Origin: JBOCEF01 sp047610385
GTDB taxonomy: Bacteria; Pseudomonadota; Alphaproteobacteria; Rhodobacterales; Rhodobacteraceae
Assembly: GCA_047610385.1 (NCBI GenBank)
Contig: JBLGAC010000045.1
Coordinates: forward strand, 1 to 32,735
Direction: 5' to 3'
DNA: 32,735 nt
The notes below the pieces were generated by a model. The model was not told the DNA's origin and did not search any database. It worked only from the letters and a program-made list of their open reading frames with translations. The position numbers and the translations under genes were made by a program. Positions 15,448-23,174 of this stretch are shown in pieces (within the stretch, counting starts at the first letter, position 1; each line of letters opens with the position of its first letter).

Positions 15448-16968
15448 ATGACCATCACCAGACCAAGCGTAGACAAGGTTCTTGAGATAGCCGCAGGCTT
15501 GGGGATGACCCTGACGCGAGCCGAGGCCGAAGATTACCACACGCTGATGCAGCCCAATCTTGACGCCTATGACATCGTCGATGCCGAGCCCGATTTCACG
15601 CCGCCGGTCGCCTATCCGCGCACATCGGGATACACGCCGAACACCGCGGAGAACCCCTTTGGCGCCTGGGCCCGCAAGGTCGAGGTCAAGGGCGCCGCCG
15701 AGGGCAAGCTCAAGGGCATGACCGTCGCGCTCAAGGACAATGTGGCGCTGGCGGGGGTCCCTATGAGCAACGGCGCCTCGACCTTGGCGGGCTTCGTGCC
15801 GGTCGCCGATGCGACCATAGTGACGCGGATGCTGGATGCCGGCGCGACCGTCATGGGCAAGGCCGTCTGTGAATACTTCTGCCTGTCGGGCGGCAGCCAC
15901 ACCTCCCAGCCCTTGATGGTGCACAATCCGCGCAAGATGGGCTATTCGGCGGGCGGATCATCCTCGGGCAGCGCAGCGCTGGTGGCGGCGGGCGCGGTGG
16001 ATCTGGCGATCGGCGGCGACCAGGGCGGATCAATCCGCATGCCCGCCTCATTCTGCGGCATCGCGGGCATGAAGGCCACCCACGGCCTCGTCCCCTACAC
16101 CGGCGTGATGCCGATCGAGAGCACGATCGACCATACCGGCCCGATGACGATCAGCGTCGCTGACAACGCCCTGGCGCTTGAGGTGCTGGCCGGCGCCGAC
16201 GGGCTCGACCCTCGGCAATACGCGCCCAAGACCGAGGTCTACACCGCAGCCTTGGATCGCGGCGTCAAGGGAATGAAGATCGGCGTCCTGAAGGAAGGCT
16301 TCGTGGCCGCCAACATGATGCCGGGCATCGCGGATTCCGTCAAAGCCGCCGCCGAAACCTATCGTGAGCTGGGCGCCACGGTCGAGGAGATCTCGATCCC
16401 CGATCACCTGCTGGCCTCCGCCATCTGGGGGCCGATCGCGATCGAGGGTCTGCAGTGGCAGATGATGCATGGCAATGGCATGGGCATGAACTGGAAAGGC
16501 GCCTATGACGTCGGTCTGATGGATTTCCATGCCGGCTGGCGCGCCAAGGCCGACGATCTGTCCGAAAGCCTCAAGGTCTGCATGTTGGTCGGTCAGTATG
16601 GCATCGATCACTATAACGGGCGCTACTATGCCAAGGCGCAGAACCTGGCGCGCAAGGTCAAGGCGAGCTACGACGCGGTCTTCGCCAATTACGATCTGCT
16701 ACTGATGCCGACGCTGCCGATCGTCGCGTCGAAGCTGCCGGAGCCGGGCGCGTCAATCACCGAGGTGATCACCCGCGCCTTCGAGATGATCGCCAACACC
16801 TCGCAGTTCAATGTGACGGGCCACCCGTCGATGTCGATCCCTTGCGGGGTGGTCGACGGGCTTCCGGTTGGCTTGATGCTGACGGGCGGCGATTATTGCG
16901 AAAGCAAGATCTACGCCGCGGCCGCCGCGTTCGAGGCGACGGTGGACTGGACCGGCGGAGCCAAATAG
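15448..16968 (+). CDS. Amidase, Rhodococcus RhAmidase-like
   Basis: A 506-residue amidase-signature enzyme. Catalytic residues are Lys96 (VALKDNVAL), cis-Ser171 (AGGSSSGSAAL) and nucleophile Ser195 (GGDQGGSIRMP). These numbers equal those published for the Rhodococcus nitrile-pathway amidase, and IGGDQGGSIR, LVPYTG and IDHTGPM are shared landmarks of that branch, which includes an N-terminal helical domain before the signature core. AGAGGAG lies seven bases before the ATG. No nitrile hydratase is present in the window, so the substrate probably arrives as an amide through the transporter upstream. It differs clearly from the shorter-N-terminus amidase at 1-1004. Confidence 0.93.
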   Translation: MTITRPSVDKVLEIAAGLGMTLTRAEAEDYHTLMQPNLDAYDIVDAEPDFTPPVAYPRTSGYTPNTAENPFGAWARKVEVKGAAEGKLKGMTVALKDNVALAGVPMSNGASTLAGFVPVADATIVTRMLDAGATVMGKAVCEYFCLSGGSHTSQPLMVHNPRKMGYSAGGSSSGSAALVAAGAVDLAIGGDQGGSIRMPASFCGIAGMKATHGLVPYTGVMPIESTIDHTGPMTISVADNALALEVLAGADGLDPRQYAPKTEVYTAALDRGVKGMKIGVLKEGFVAANMMPGIADSVKAAAETYRELGATVEEISIPDHLLASAIWGPIAIEGLQWQMMHGNGMGMNWKGAYDVGLMDFHAGWRAKADDLSESLKVCMLVGQYGIDHYNGRYYAKAQNLARKVKASYDAVFANYDLLLMPTLPIVASKLPEPGASITEVITRAFEMIANTSQFNVTGHPSMSIPCGVVDGLPVGLMLTGGDYCESKIYAAAAAFEATVDWTGGAK

Positions 16969-17010
16969 GCCCCGCCGACCCTGACACGGCGCTACGGCGC
17001 AACCACCTGA

Positions 17011-17038
17011 GGGCCGACCGCGACAAGGCGGTCGGCCC
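17011..17038 (+). terminator. Strong hairpin after the amidase gene
   Basis: A perfect 11-bp stem GGGCCGACCGC / GCGGTCGGCCC with a 6-base loop lies between the amidase stop and the ABM-protein gene. No T-run follows, so it is either a weak terminator or a 3'-end stabiliser that separates operon genes from the small downstream gene. Confidence 0.5.
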
Positions 17039-17081
17039 GACCCAAACCCGGCGCCCGACACCAGGCTTCAGGAGGCATGTC

Positions 17082-17414
17082 ATGATCACGATCACCGCGG
17101 TCATTCGGGCGCTGCCCGGACGGGCCGACGCCCTGCGCGACGCTTTGTGCGCGGTGGCGCAGCATGTGGCGCAACACGAACCCGACACCGTGGGGTTCTA
17201 CATCTCGCAGGATCTGGCCGATCCGCTGGTTTTCACGACCTATGAGCGGTTCGCGTCCGAGGCCGCCAAGGACGCGCACAACGGGTCGGTCGCCGTCGCG
17301 CAGTTCTTCGCCATGGCCGAAACCCTGATCGACGGACCCGTCATCTTGCAGACCTGCACCGAGATTTCGTGCAAACCGCTGGACGCGATGCACGTCCTGC
17401 CGGCGCTGCGCTGA
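17082..17414 (+). CDS. ABM-domain protein (putative quinol monooxygenase/YgiN type)
   Basis: A 110-residue antibiotic-biosynthesis-monooxygenase fold protein: MITITAVIRALPGRADALRDAL, then EPDTVGFYISQDLADP, and VFTTYERFASEAAKDAH with the conserved YE and H. AGGAGG at 17070-17075 sets ATG 17082; the ATG five bases upstream meets a stop at once. These small dimeric proteins oxidise quinols or act as heme-handling or stress proteins; function cannot be pinned down. It is the last intact gene before the IS cluster and lies beyond the hairpin, so it may be transcribed with or without the amidase. Confidence 0.8.
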   Translation: MITITAVIRALPGRADALRDALCAVAQHVAQHEPDTVGFYISQDLADPLVFTTYERFASEAAKDAHNGSVAVAQFFAMAETLIDGPVILQTCTEISCKPLDAMHVLPALR

Positions 17415-17489
17415 GAGCGCGACGGACCTGCCGTCCGGAACCGTCCTCGGCAGGGGGGTCTGTTCTTCATCAAAATCGACGACGGTGAG

Positions 17490-17662
17490 CGGCCGCCTTT
17501 AAAGTCAACAGGCCCTGCGTGACCCTGCGCCAAGCAACTGATCAGAATGCGATTATGGGAGGTCGGGAGCCACACCTCGGCGCTTGCAACAGGGGCTTCC
17601 CGGTCTTTTCCAAGAGATGGCTTCACTCGAGCCAAGCGAAGCTCCGCTCGACCCAACCAACG
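17490..17662 (-). pseudogene. IS5-family transposase, C-terminal fragment
   Basis: On the minus strand, VERSFAWLE is followed, after a frameshift, by SLGKDREAPVASAEVWL, HNRILI and HAGPVDF. This matches, block for block, the C-terminus of the IS5 remnant at 25420-25964 (VERTFAWLG, LAKDWEASISSAEAWL, HIRIMI, HAGPVEL). Only about 55 residues remain, with one frameshift, and the catalytic N-terminal two-thirds is absent. The 75 bases between the ABM gene and this fragment show nothing. Confidence 0.75.
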
Positions 17663-17743
17663 TGGCGAAGAAGACCTGCGGTGGCGCGCAGTGAATCGCC
17701 CCGGGTCTGTCGGAGACCATCAACTTAAGTAAGGATGATGGTT

Positions 17744-18343
17744 ATGACGAAAAGAAAAATAGCAAATCGCTACTCGCCTGAGGTCCGCGCGCTTGCGGTC
17801 CGGATGGTGTTTGAGCATCAAGGCTCATACGAGACGCAGGCGGGCGCGATCGCGGCCATTGCGCCGAAGATCGGCTGTATTCCCCAGACCTTGCGCGAAT
17901 GGGTCAAGCAGGCCGAGAAAGACAGTGGCATGCGTGACGGCGTGACAACCGAGGAACGGGATCGGATCAAGACGCTTGAACGGGAAAATCGAGAGTTGCG
18001 CCAAGCCAATGAAATCCTCCGCAAAGCGTCGGCGTATTTTGCTCAGGCGGAACTCGACCGCCCACTGAAGCGACGATCGCCTCCATTGAAGATCAGCGTG
18101 TTGTCTACGGCGTCGAGTCGATCTGCAGAGTCCTGCCGATCGCGCCGTCGACATATTACCTCCGCCTGGCGTGCCGCGCCGACCCTTCCAAAGCCTCGGC
18201 GCGGCATCAGCGTGACACAGAGCTACGCCCCGAAATTAAGCGGGTCTGGGACGAAAATTACCAGATCTACGGGGTCCGCAAGGCATGGCATCAGCTTAAG
18301 CGCGAGGGCTTTACGCTGGCGCGCTGCACTGTGGACCGCCTGA
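17744..18343 (+). pseudogene. IS3-family OrfA with lost stop codon
   Basis: Helix-turn-helix OrfA: MTKRKIANRYSPEVRALAV, then GCIPQTLREWVKQAEKD and a leucine-zipper-like RIKTLERENRELRQANEIL, ending KASAYFAQAELDRPLKR. In relatives orfA stops here in an ATGA overlap with orfB; this copy reads ACGA, so the frame runs on for 90 meaningless codons. The same base change removes the orfB start. Upstream in-frame ATGs at 17735 and 17738 are alternatives. Confidence 0.75.
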
Positions 18344-18564
18344 TGAAACAGATTGGCATCCGTGGCGCTGTGCGTGGAAAGGTGATCAAAACAACAGTTC
18401 CTGACACTTCAGCGCCCTGTCCGCGTGACAAAGTGAACCGCCAGTTCCGGGCGCCGGCGCCGAACCTGTTGTGGGTCAGCGACTTCACCTATGTGTCCAC
18501 GTGGCAAGGCTTTGTCTACGTGGCCTTCGCCATCGACACATTCGCCGATCGCATCGTGGGCTGA
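18073..18564 (+). pseudogene. IS3-family OrfB (DDE transposase), truncated
   Basis: The OrfB frame runs TIASIEDQRVVYGVESICRV, WDENYQIYGVRKAWHQL, CTVDRLMKQIGIRG, LLWVSDFTYV (first catalytic Asp), FVYVAFAIDTFADRIVG (second Asp). The Glu-containing third part is deleted at the junction with the IS427-type element. The expected ATG is ACG here. A non-functional remnant. Confidence 0.8.
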
Positions 18565-19164
18565 AGCTGAAGGCGTCTTTGCGGGTCGTCTTCGGCGGGA
18601 TGTTCGCCCAAGCGCCGCGCTCGGCGGCCAGATTGCGGATGGCGTTGGTGTCGTAGGCGCGATCCGCCAGCAGGGTCGCGCCGGGTGCCAGATCTGTGAG
18701 CAACTCTGCGGCGGCAGGGGCGTCGCCGGCCTGGTCGGGCGTCAGGATCAGGCGGATGGGGCGGCCCTCGGCATCGACCAGGGCATGGATCTTGGTGGTC
18801 AGGCCACCACGGGAACGTCCCATGTAGCCATGATCTTCGCCCCCCTTTTTACCGCGGCCCCATGCTGGTGAACGCGGACGCAGGAGCTGTCGATCATCAC
18901 GATATCGCCGTCATAAGCCGCGGAAACTGCGTCCAGAATACGGTCCCACACCCCGGCGGTCCGCCACCGCGTGAAGCGGTTGTAGAGCGTGGTTCGCGGG
19001 CCGTAGCGCTCCGGGACGTCATGCCATGGGCTGCCGGTGCGGGACCGCCAGAGGATGCCGGTGATGACCCGCCTGTCATCCACCCGCTTCACGCCGCGCA
19101 CCTTCGTCGGCAGCAGCGGCTGGATGATGGCCCATTCCTTGTCGGACAGTTCGTGACGGCGCAT
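18565..19164 (-). pseudogene. IS427-type transposase, frameshift organisation, C-terminus lost
   Basis: The first frame (start ATG 19164, MRRHELSDKEWAIIQPLLP, ILWRSRTGSPWHDVPERYG, MIDSSCVRVHQHGAAV with the first Asp) meets a slippery A5G6 run at about 18846-18856. A -1 shift gives KKGGEDHGYMGRSRGGLTTK, then LILTPDQAGDAPAA and LLADRAYDTNAIR (second Asp). Such -1 frameshifting is known for this IS group. The protein ends abnormally after PPKTTRKDAFSF, where the element is cut, so the Glu motif is missing. Confidence 0.8.
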
Positions 19165-19235
19165 GGCAACCTCCTCCTTCAGGAGATTGAATCAAATCCG
19201 CCCAGCTATGGGAATCCCGTTTATGGGGACAGACC
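18565..19235 (-). mobile_element. IS427-type (IS5 family) element, left part deleted
   Basis: The minus-strand element begins at GGGTCTGTCCCCATAAACGG (19234 downwards), an IS5-family-type terminal repeat, and runs to 18565, where it meets the broken IS3 element. The distal inverted repeat and the C-terminal Glu of the DDE triad are missing. Its intact end lies exactly at the stop codon of the integrase gene. Confidence 0.75.
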
Positions 19236-20390
19236 CTAGCGCAAGAACCTGCCGCCGAATGACTCCGCCGCGTCCCGCAACGCATCGTCCGCCAGGTGCG
19301 CATACCTCTTGGTGGTCTCCGCCGAGGTGTGCCCGAGCAACCGCCCCACGATCTCAAGGCTCAACCCCGACGACACCAGATGCGAGGCGAACGTGTGCCG
19401 GTTGTCGTGCAGCCGATAGCCCTCGATCCCGGCCATCTTCGTCAGCGAGGCCCAGAACCGCTTGATCTCTTTCAGCGGTTGGCCGTCAACGCGCCCCGGA
19501 AACAGCCACGCGTCCAGATCGTTTCGCCCCGCGATCAGTCCCAGCAGCAGATCGAGCGCGGCGCCGCTGAGAGGCACGTGTTCGGTGCGCTTTTGCTTGG
19601 TCTGGTGCGAGGGTTTTCGCCAGACGCCGCGATCAAGATCGAAATCGCTGCACCGGGCGCCGAGCACCTCGCCCAAGCGCGCCCCGGTCAACACCTGCAA
19701 CTGCACCGCGCCCGCCGCGCGCCGGTTGGGATGACGCTCCAGCGCGTCCCAAAGACGGCGTAGTTCTTCTTCGCTCAGCCAACGATCGCGCTTCTGTTCT
19801 TGGTATCGCGCCACACCTTTGGCCGGATTGTCGGCGCGCCAGCCCCATGACATCGCCAGCGCGAACATCTTGGAGACCAGCGCGACGAGCCGATTGGCCT
19901 GATACGGCCGGTCGGACAGTCCGGCCCGCAGATCCTCGATGTCGCGGCGCGTCACGTCCTTGACCCGGCGACGGCCCAGCATCGGCGCTACGTAACGGTC
20001 GATCATGGAGCGGTCGTTCCGGACGCTGTTGGGCCGTTTGTTCGGGATCGCGTGGCGCAGCAGGTAATCGTCGCAAAGATCGCGCATCGTCGGAGCCTTG
20101 CGCGCCTCGACGCGTTCCGCCGCGGGATCTGCGCCGCGCATGGCATCCGAGAGCAATGCCCGCGCCTGTTTCTTGGCCTGATCGAAGGACAGGAGCGGCC
20201 CATGTCGGCCGATGGTGGCGCGCCGCGAGGCTCCGGTGTCGCGCGCGCGATACTGCACGATGTAGCTGCGGGCGCCGCTCGGCTTCACCCGGACACCGAA
20301 GCCGGGGAGCGCCTCGTCCCAGACGAAGACATCGCGCGGGCCGGGCGGCAGCTTCTCGACCACCGATTTCGACAGTTTCTGGGTCGCCAT
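19236..20390 (-). CDS. Tyrosine-type site-specific integrase (DUF4102/P4-like)
   Basis: A 384-residue integrase of genomic-island type. The N-terminal DUF4102 arm-binding domain has LPGFGVRVKPSGARSYIVQY; a SAM-like core-binding domain covers about 95-185; the catalytic domain has Arg in LTGARLGEVL, HDNRHTFASHL (His-x-x-Arg), LLGHTSAETT (His), and the nucleophile Tyr in KRYAHL. ATG 20390 is chosen for GGAGG just upstream and because the family starts there; the frame is open for 36 further codons. The stop TAG abuts an IS427-type end. It lies 170 bases from the tRNA-Lys fragment that is its probable attachment site. Confidence 0.93.
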   Translation of the reverse strand: MATQKLSKSVVEKLPPGPRDVFVWDEALPGFGVRVKPSGARSYIVQYRARDTGASRRATIGRHGPLLSFDQAKKQARALLSDAMRGADPAAERVEARKAPTMRDLCDDYLLRHAIPNKRPNSVRNDRSMIDRYVAPMLGRRRVKDVTRRDIEDLRAGLSDRPYQANRLVALVSKMFALAMSWGWRADNPAKGVARYQEQKRDRWLSEEELRRLWDALERHPNRRAAGAVQLQVLTGARLGEVLGARCSDFDLDRGVWRKPSHQTKQKRTEHVPLSGAALDLLLGLIAGRNDLDAWLFPGRVDGQPLKEIKRFWASLTKMAGIEGYRLHDNRHTFASHLVSSGLSLEIVGRLLGHTSAETTKRYAHLADDALRDAAESFGGRFLR

Positions 20391-20412
20391 TTCCCGCCTC
20401 CGCCTTGCATGG

Positions 20413-20431
20413 GGTAAGCAGGAGGTAAGCA
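20413..20431. repeat. Paired GGTAAGCA direct repeats upstream of integrase
   Basis: Two GGTAAGCA copies start 11 bases apart (20413 and 20424), about one helical turn, just upstream of the integrase start. They could be arm-type integrase or excisionase sites. Inference only. Confidence 0.35.
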
Positions 20432-20559
20432 CAGCAGAGCGAAAAAGCAATGACTCAGGAGTGCACCATAGAAGTCGATGTCTGACTTTATGTCGCAAAA
20501 TCAGCTACATGTAGAAGTTCACCGAACCCAGGCGAAGCGCTGATACCCAATGCCCTGAC

Positions 20560-20606
20560 GACTCTTAATCAGCGGGTCGGCGGTTCGAGCCCGCCATCAC
20601 CCACCA
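20560..20606 (+). tRNA. tRNA-Lys(CUU) 3' fragment, putative att site
   Basis: The sequence from GACTCTTAATCAG through the T-arm CGGTTCGAGCCCG to ATCACCCACCA matches the 3' 46-47 bases of alphaproteobacterial tRNA-Lys, with anticodon CTT. The 5' half (acceptor, D-arm) is absent: the bases upstream do not pair with the GGGTGAT acceptor strand. A 3' tRNA fragment next to an integrase is the classical mark of island integration. By geometry, the intact tRNA should lie at the far left and the island between it and this fragment, unless two islands are in tandem. It is not a functional tRNA gene. Confidence 0.85.
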
Positions 20607-21140
20607 TACTTCTCAACAGGTTAGCGCGAGGAGCGATTATTCGCTCTTCGCGCAGCAACCACCCAGCAACCACCACGATTGCCTGTGCTCTTCGCCACTT
20701 GTGGCAGATCAGCGGTTTTGCCACGAGTCACGGCGCGTTGCAGAGCGCGTTGCGCAGCCTCCTTCGATGGCCTTGCCTGCCTCAACGCCTGCGCGATCGA
20801 GTGAGCATAGCGCCGCGGTGTAAGCGCATGTTTGCACACCGCGCCCAGCTCTCCGCTAGATTGCAGAATACCATAGAGCGGACGGCGTGCCGATCGCAGG
20901 CGATGGGCAGGTCATGGGCTATTGCCGCCGATAGGATCTCCCGCAACGTCGGAGACGATTGGCGCGATGCGGTCGTTGTTTTTGCCACGGCTGGATGGCA
21001 GCACAGCGCGGAGTGCTGCTATTCGCTGCGGGATGTGCCAAGGTCTGATGTGCGGACAAAGCGGGCCGACGCACAATGGCTACTTTCGGGATGGAAAAAA
21101 ACGGTCCTTTTCGCCGGTGACAGAAAGATATGAATTTCGG
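20607..21140. other. Stretch without recognisable gene
   Basis: Mixed composition. Short open frames on both strands overlap one another and show no domain. The part from about 20960 to 21110 looks like degenerate intergenic filler. A frameshifted small gene on the minus strand (20621-20988) cannot be excluded but is not supported. Confidence 0.4.
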
Positions 21141-21743
21141 CTAGCCGGATTCTGGCATCTGGCGAAATCTATCATTCTGCACGACATCAAGACCACTGAA
21201 CGTGCCTTTTCGTACGTCACTCACCCGATAGCTGGGTGATGGAAAGTGCTTTCGCGATCCGCTGAAGCTATCGTATCCAAACACATGAACCCGCACAGCT
21301 GCGTCTGACCCCAAATTCAACACTTCTCGGAGGGACGCGCAGCTCTCAATCGCCGAACGTATTGACTTCGACAGGGCGTCAATAAATTGAATCTTCTCTC
21401 TAGTATCGAATAACCGAACCCGTCTCATCTTGTCATTCGCCAACAAGGGGATGCGAGAGGCATTTGATGATACAGTATGATATGCCCACCCAGTTGCGTC
21501 CATGTACCCCTTGATTCAGATCCGAACTTGAACGTCCAGATCAATGATGTCTCGCTTTCCAATATTTTTAAAAGCGCATTGGAAAAAGCTTTCTCCTCTC
21601 ATCAATTCGTATTCTGCTAGATCTTCCAAGAACTTAATGTTTGGCGCCCAAAAATGGGATTGTAGCCACCAGAAAGCGCCTGACGAGCCTATACCAAGCA
21701 CCGCACCCAGAATAATCAAGCCTATGTTTGCGAAGGTATCCAT
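21141..21743 (-). pseudogene. Membrane-anchored hypothetical protein split by in-frame TGA
   Basis: One continuous frame of about 200 codons contains a single TGA at 21518-21516. Residues 1-75 begin with a membrane segment (ANIGLIILGAVLGIG) and end CAFKNIGKRDIIDLDVQVRI. After the TGA the frame continues IKGYMDATGWAYHTV, EKIQFIDALSKSIRS and AVRVHVFGYDSFSG, which read like the rest of one beta-rich domain. A CGA-to-TGA change would explain the stop. No strong ribosome site precedes the ATG. The family is not recognised. Composition is lower in GC than the amide locus. Confidence 0.5.
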
Positions 21744-22098
21744 GGATCATAGATACATTAATAATCGCTCGCAAAATAGCTGTTGTCGTCATCAATCAGG
21801 AACCGTCTGCCCATACTGCCCGGTCAAAAACGGTCGTTTACGTCCCTCGTAGCGACGCAACCGACCGGCAACAGGTTGCCGCGGTCAGAGCCCTTGGGTA
21901 AAATCTTTGATGCTTTGGCACGTTTGTGTCCGGCCGCAATAGCTGCCGTTCCCTGCGATCCGACAAATGAGCAGAATAGGGCTAAGATCGACCCTTCGCC
22001 GCGATGTGCGCCAAAGTCGGTTCTGGGCCGAAAGCGGCCATGACGACAACGGTCGCCTCGTCCGCTCAGCTGCAATGCGAGACTACAGCATCCTCGCA
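21744..22098. other. Stretch without recognisable gene
   Basis: About 350 bases with mosaic, degenerate-looking sequence (GTTGCCGCGG, GGGCCGAAAGCGGCCATGACGA). Frames on both strands overlap and show no known motif. Nothing is called. Confidence 0.4.
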
Positions 22099-22362
22099 CT
22101 ACAGCTGCGCGAGACCTTCAGGAACTTCACTGCGGGGGTCCTTTTTTTTCAATTTTTGGCTTATTTCACAAAAAACCCCGAGGAGTAAGCCGAGGTATAC
22201 CAGCGTTGAACCCTGCCTCATCCAGAGCGTCGACTGCTTCATGGACGCTCGAGTGAAGTCGGGAGACCAGACATCAGGTGCAACAAAAAAAGATGCGATA
22301 ATGGCTGCGAAGCCAAAAATAACGATCAAAAGGCTGACGCCCCAACCAACTTTTGTAAACAT
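22099..22362 (-). CDS. Small two-helix membrane protein, unknown
   Basis: 87 residues with a hydrophobic segment at about 6-28 (WGVSLLIVIFGFAAIIASFF), a loop of about 20 residues, a second segment near 52-65 (LVYLGLLLGVFCEI), and a basic tail LKKKDPRSEVPEG. GAGGG lies about ten bases before ATG 22362, a weak ribosome site. Lower GC than the left half and neighbouring decayed DNA suggest acquired origin. The family is not recognised; small membrane proteins near defence genes can be effectors, but nothing here proves it. Confidence 0.5.
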   Translation of the reverse strand: MFTKVGWGVSLLIVIFGFAAIIASFFVAPDVWSPDFTRASMKQSTLWMRQGSTLVYLGLLLGVFCEISQKLKKKDPRSEVPEGLAQL

Positions 22363-22886
22363 TTCTCAGCATTCCCTCGTTCGACGGTCGTTCGCAATAA
22401 CGTCAGCTGTCCCTGCTCGCAGATTTTGCACTGATGCAGATGCCGCGGCAAGCATGAACGACCGGATCGGTGAAGCCGCATTCGCATCAGATCGCATGAA
22501 CGGCGGCAAAGGGCCGAAAGCGCGTGCGCGTCTTAACTACTGGGATGGCAGTGAGGCCCGACCTTCAGCGCTAATTAAGGCCCAGGCAGCCCTTTCAATT
22601 CGCAGGAATCAGGAGCCGTCGCCTCGGGCGCTATTTGCGTCCAGGCCCCCTAACTTCGTGACGCTGGTGAGCGTGGCATGCGGTCAATTGGTGGCCGACA
22701 CCCCAGTAGTAAAAGCGATCATAATATCACCCAATATTTCAACATTATATTTCTATATTTACATATCTGACGATATATGAATTAATTGCGACACAGCTTC
22801 GGCTGCTTTCACCACATAGCGAGGACTGCAAGTGCAAGGACACCTGCGAAGGTTCTCCGTGAGGAGGATTTGCGCGTGGCGCTTAG
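22363..22886. other. Stretch without gene, ending in very AT-rich tract
   Basis: No convincing frame. The last part, about 22715-22790, is strikingly AT-rich (ATAATATCACCCAATATTTC and ACGATATATGAATTAATTG) against a GC-rich genome. It may be an insertion target or foreign promoter region. Confidence 0.4.
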
Positions 22887-23174
22887 TGCTGCGTCCGCCA
22901 TGACCAGCATGTGATGAACCCTCGCCCACACCCCTTCGCGCTCCCAGCGGCGCAGGTAATGGTAAACCGTCTGCCAGGGTGGGAAATCATGCGGCAGCAG
23001 CCGCCATGAACAGCCTGCGCGCAGCAGATACCGCGATCGCCTCGACGATCTCGCGCTTCGGCGCGCAGCGCGGGCGGCCACCCGGCGCCGCCTCAGGGAT
23101 CATCGGCTCATCGCGGCCCATTGGCCGTTCGTCAGGTCGCTCGGATAGGCGCGGCGCTTGCGGCGGGGCATCGG
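22887..23174 (-). pseudogene. IS5-family transposase, N-terminal fragment with two frameshifts
   Basis: Three pieces in three frames reassemble the N-terminus: MPRRKRRAYPSDLTNGQW, then EPMIPEAAPGGRPRCAPKRE, then YLLRAGCSWRLLPHDFPPWQ followed by TVYHYLRRWEREGVW and HHMLVMAD. Similarity ends near 22887. It is homologous to the front of the same transposase type whose C-terminal part is at 25420-25964, but in opposite orientation, so the two are not simply halves of one element. Confidence 0.8.

Larger units (their letters stand above)
17692..18564 (+). mobile_element. IS3-family element, right part deleted
   Basis: It begins with TGAATCGCCCCGGG, which resembles IS3-family terminal repeats, and carries orfA then orfB in the -1 frame. 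The element stops inside orfB after AIDTFADRIVG, where an unrelated IS427-type element begins on the opposite strand, so its right inverted repeat and part of the DDE domain are lost. Not mobile by itself. Confidence 0.8.

Noticed and set aside
20520..20606. Complete tRNA-Lys gene
   Set aside because: Only the part from the anticodon arm to CCA is present; the acceptor 5' strand and D-arm are missing.
20621..20988. Two overlapping minus-strand frames that could be one frameshifted gene
   Set aside because: No recognisable motif, no ribosome site, and frames on the other strand are equally long.
21516..21518. Selenocysteine at the in-frame TGA
   Set aside because: No SECIS-like structure seen and no selenoprotein family resemblance; a nonsense change is simpler.
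21800..22140. Minus-strand 91-codon frame as a gene
   Set aside because: Cysteine/arginine-rich low-quality peptide with no motif, in degenerate-looking filler DNA.
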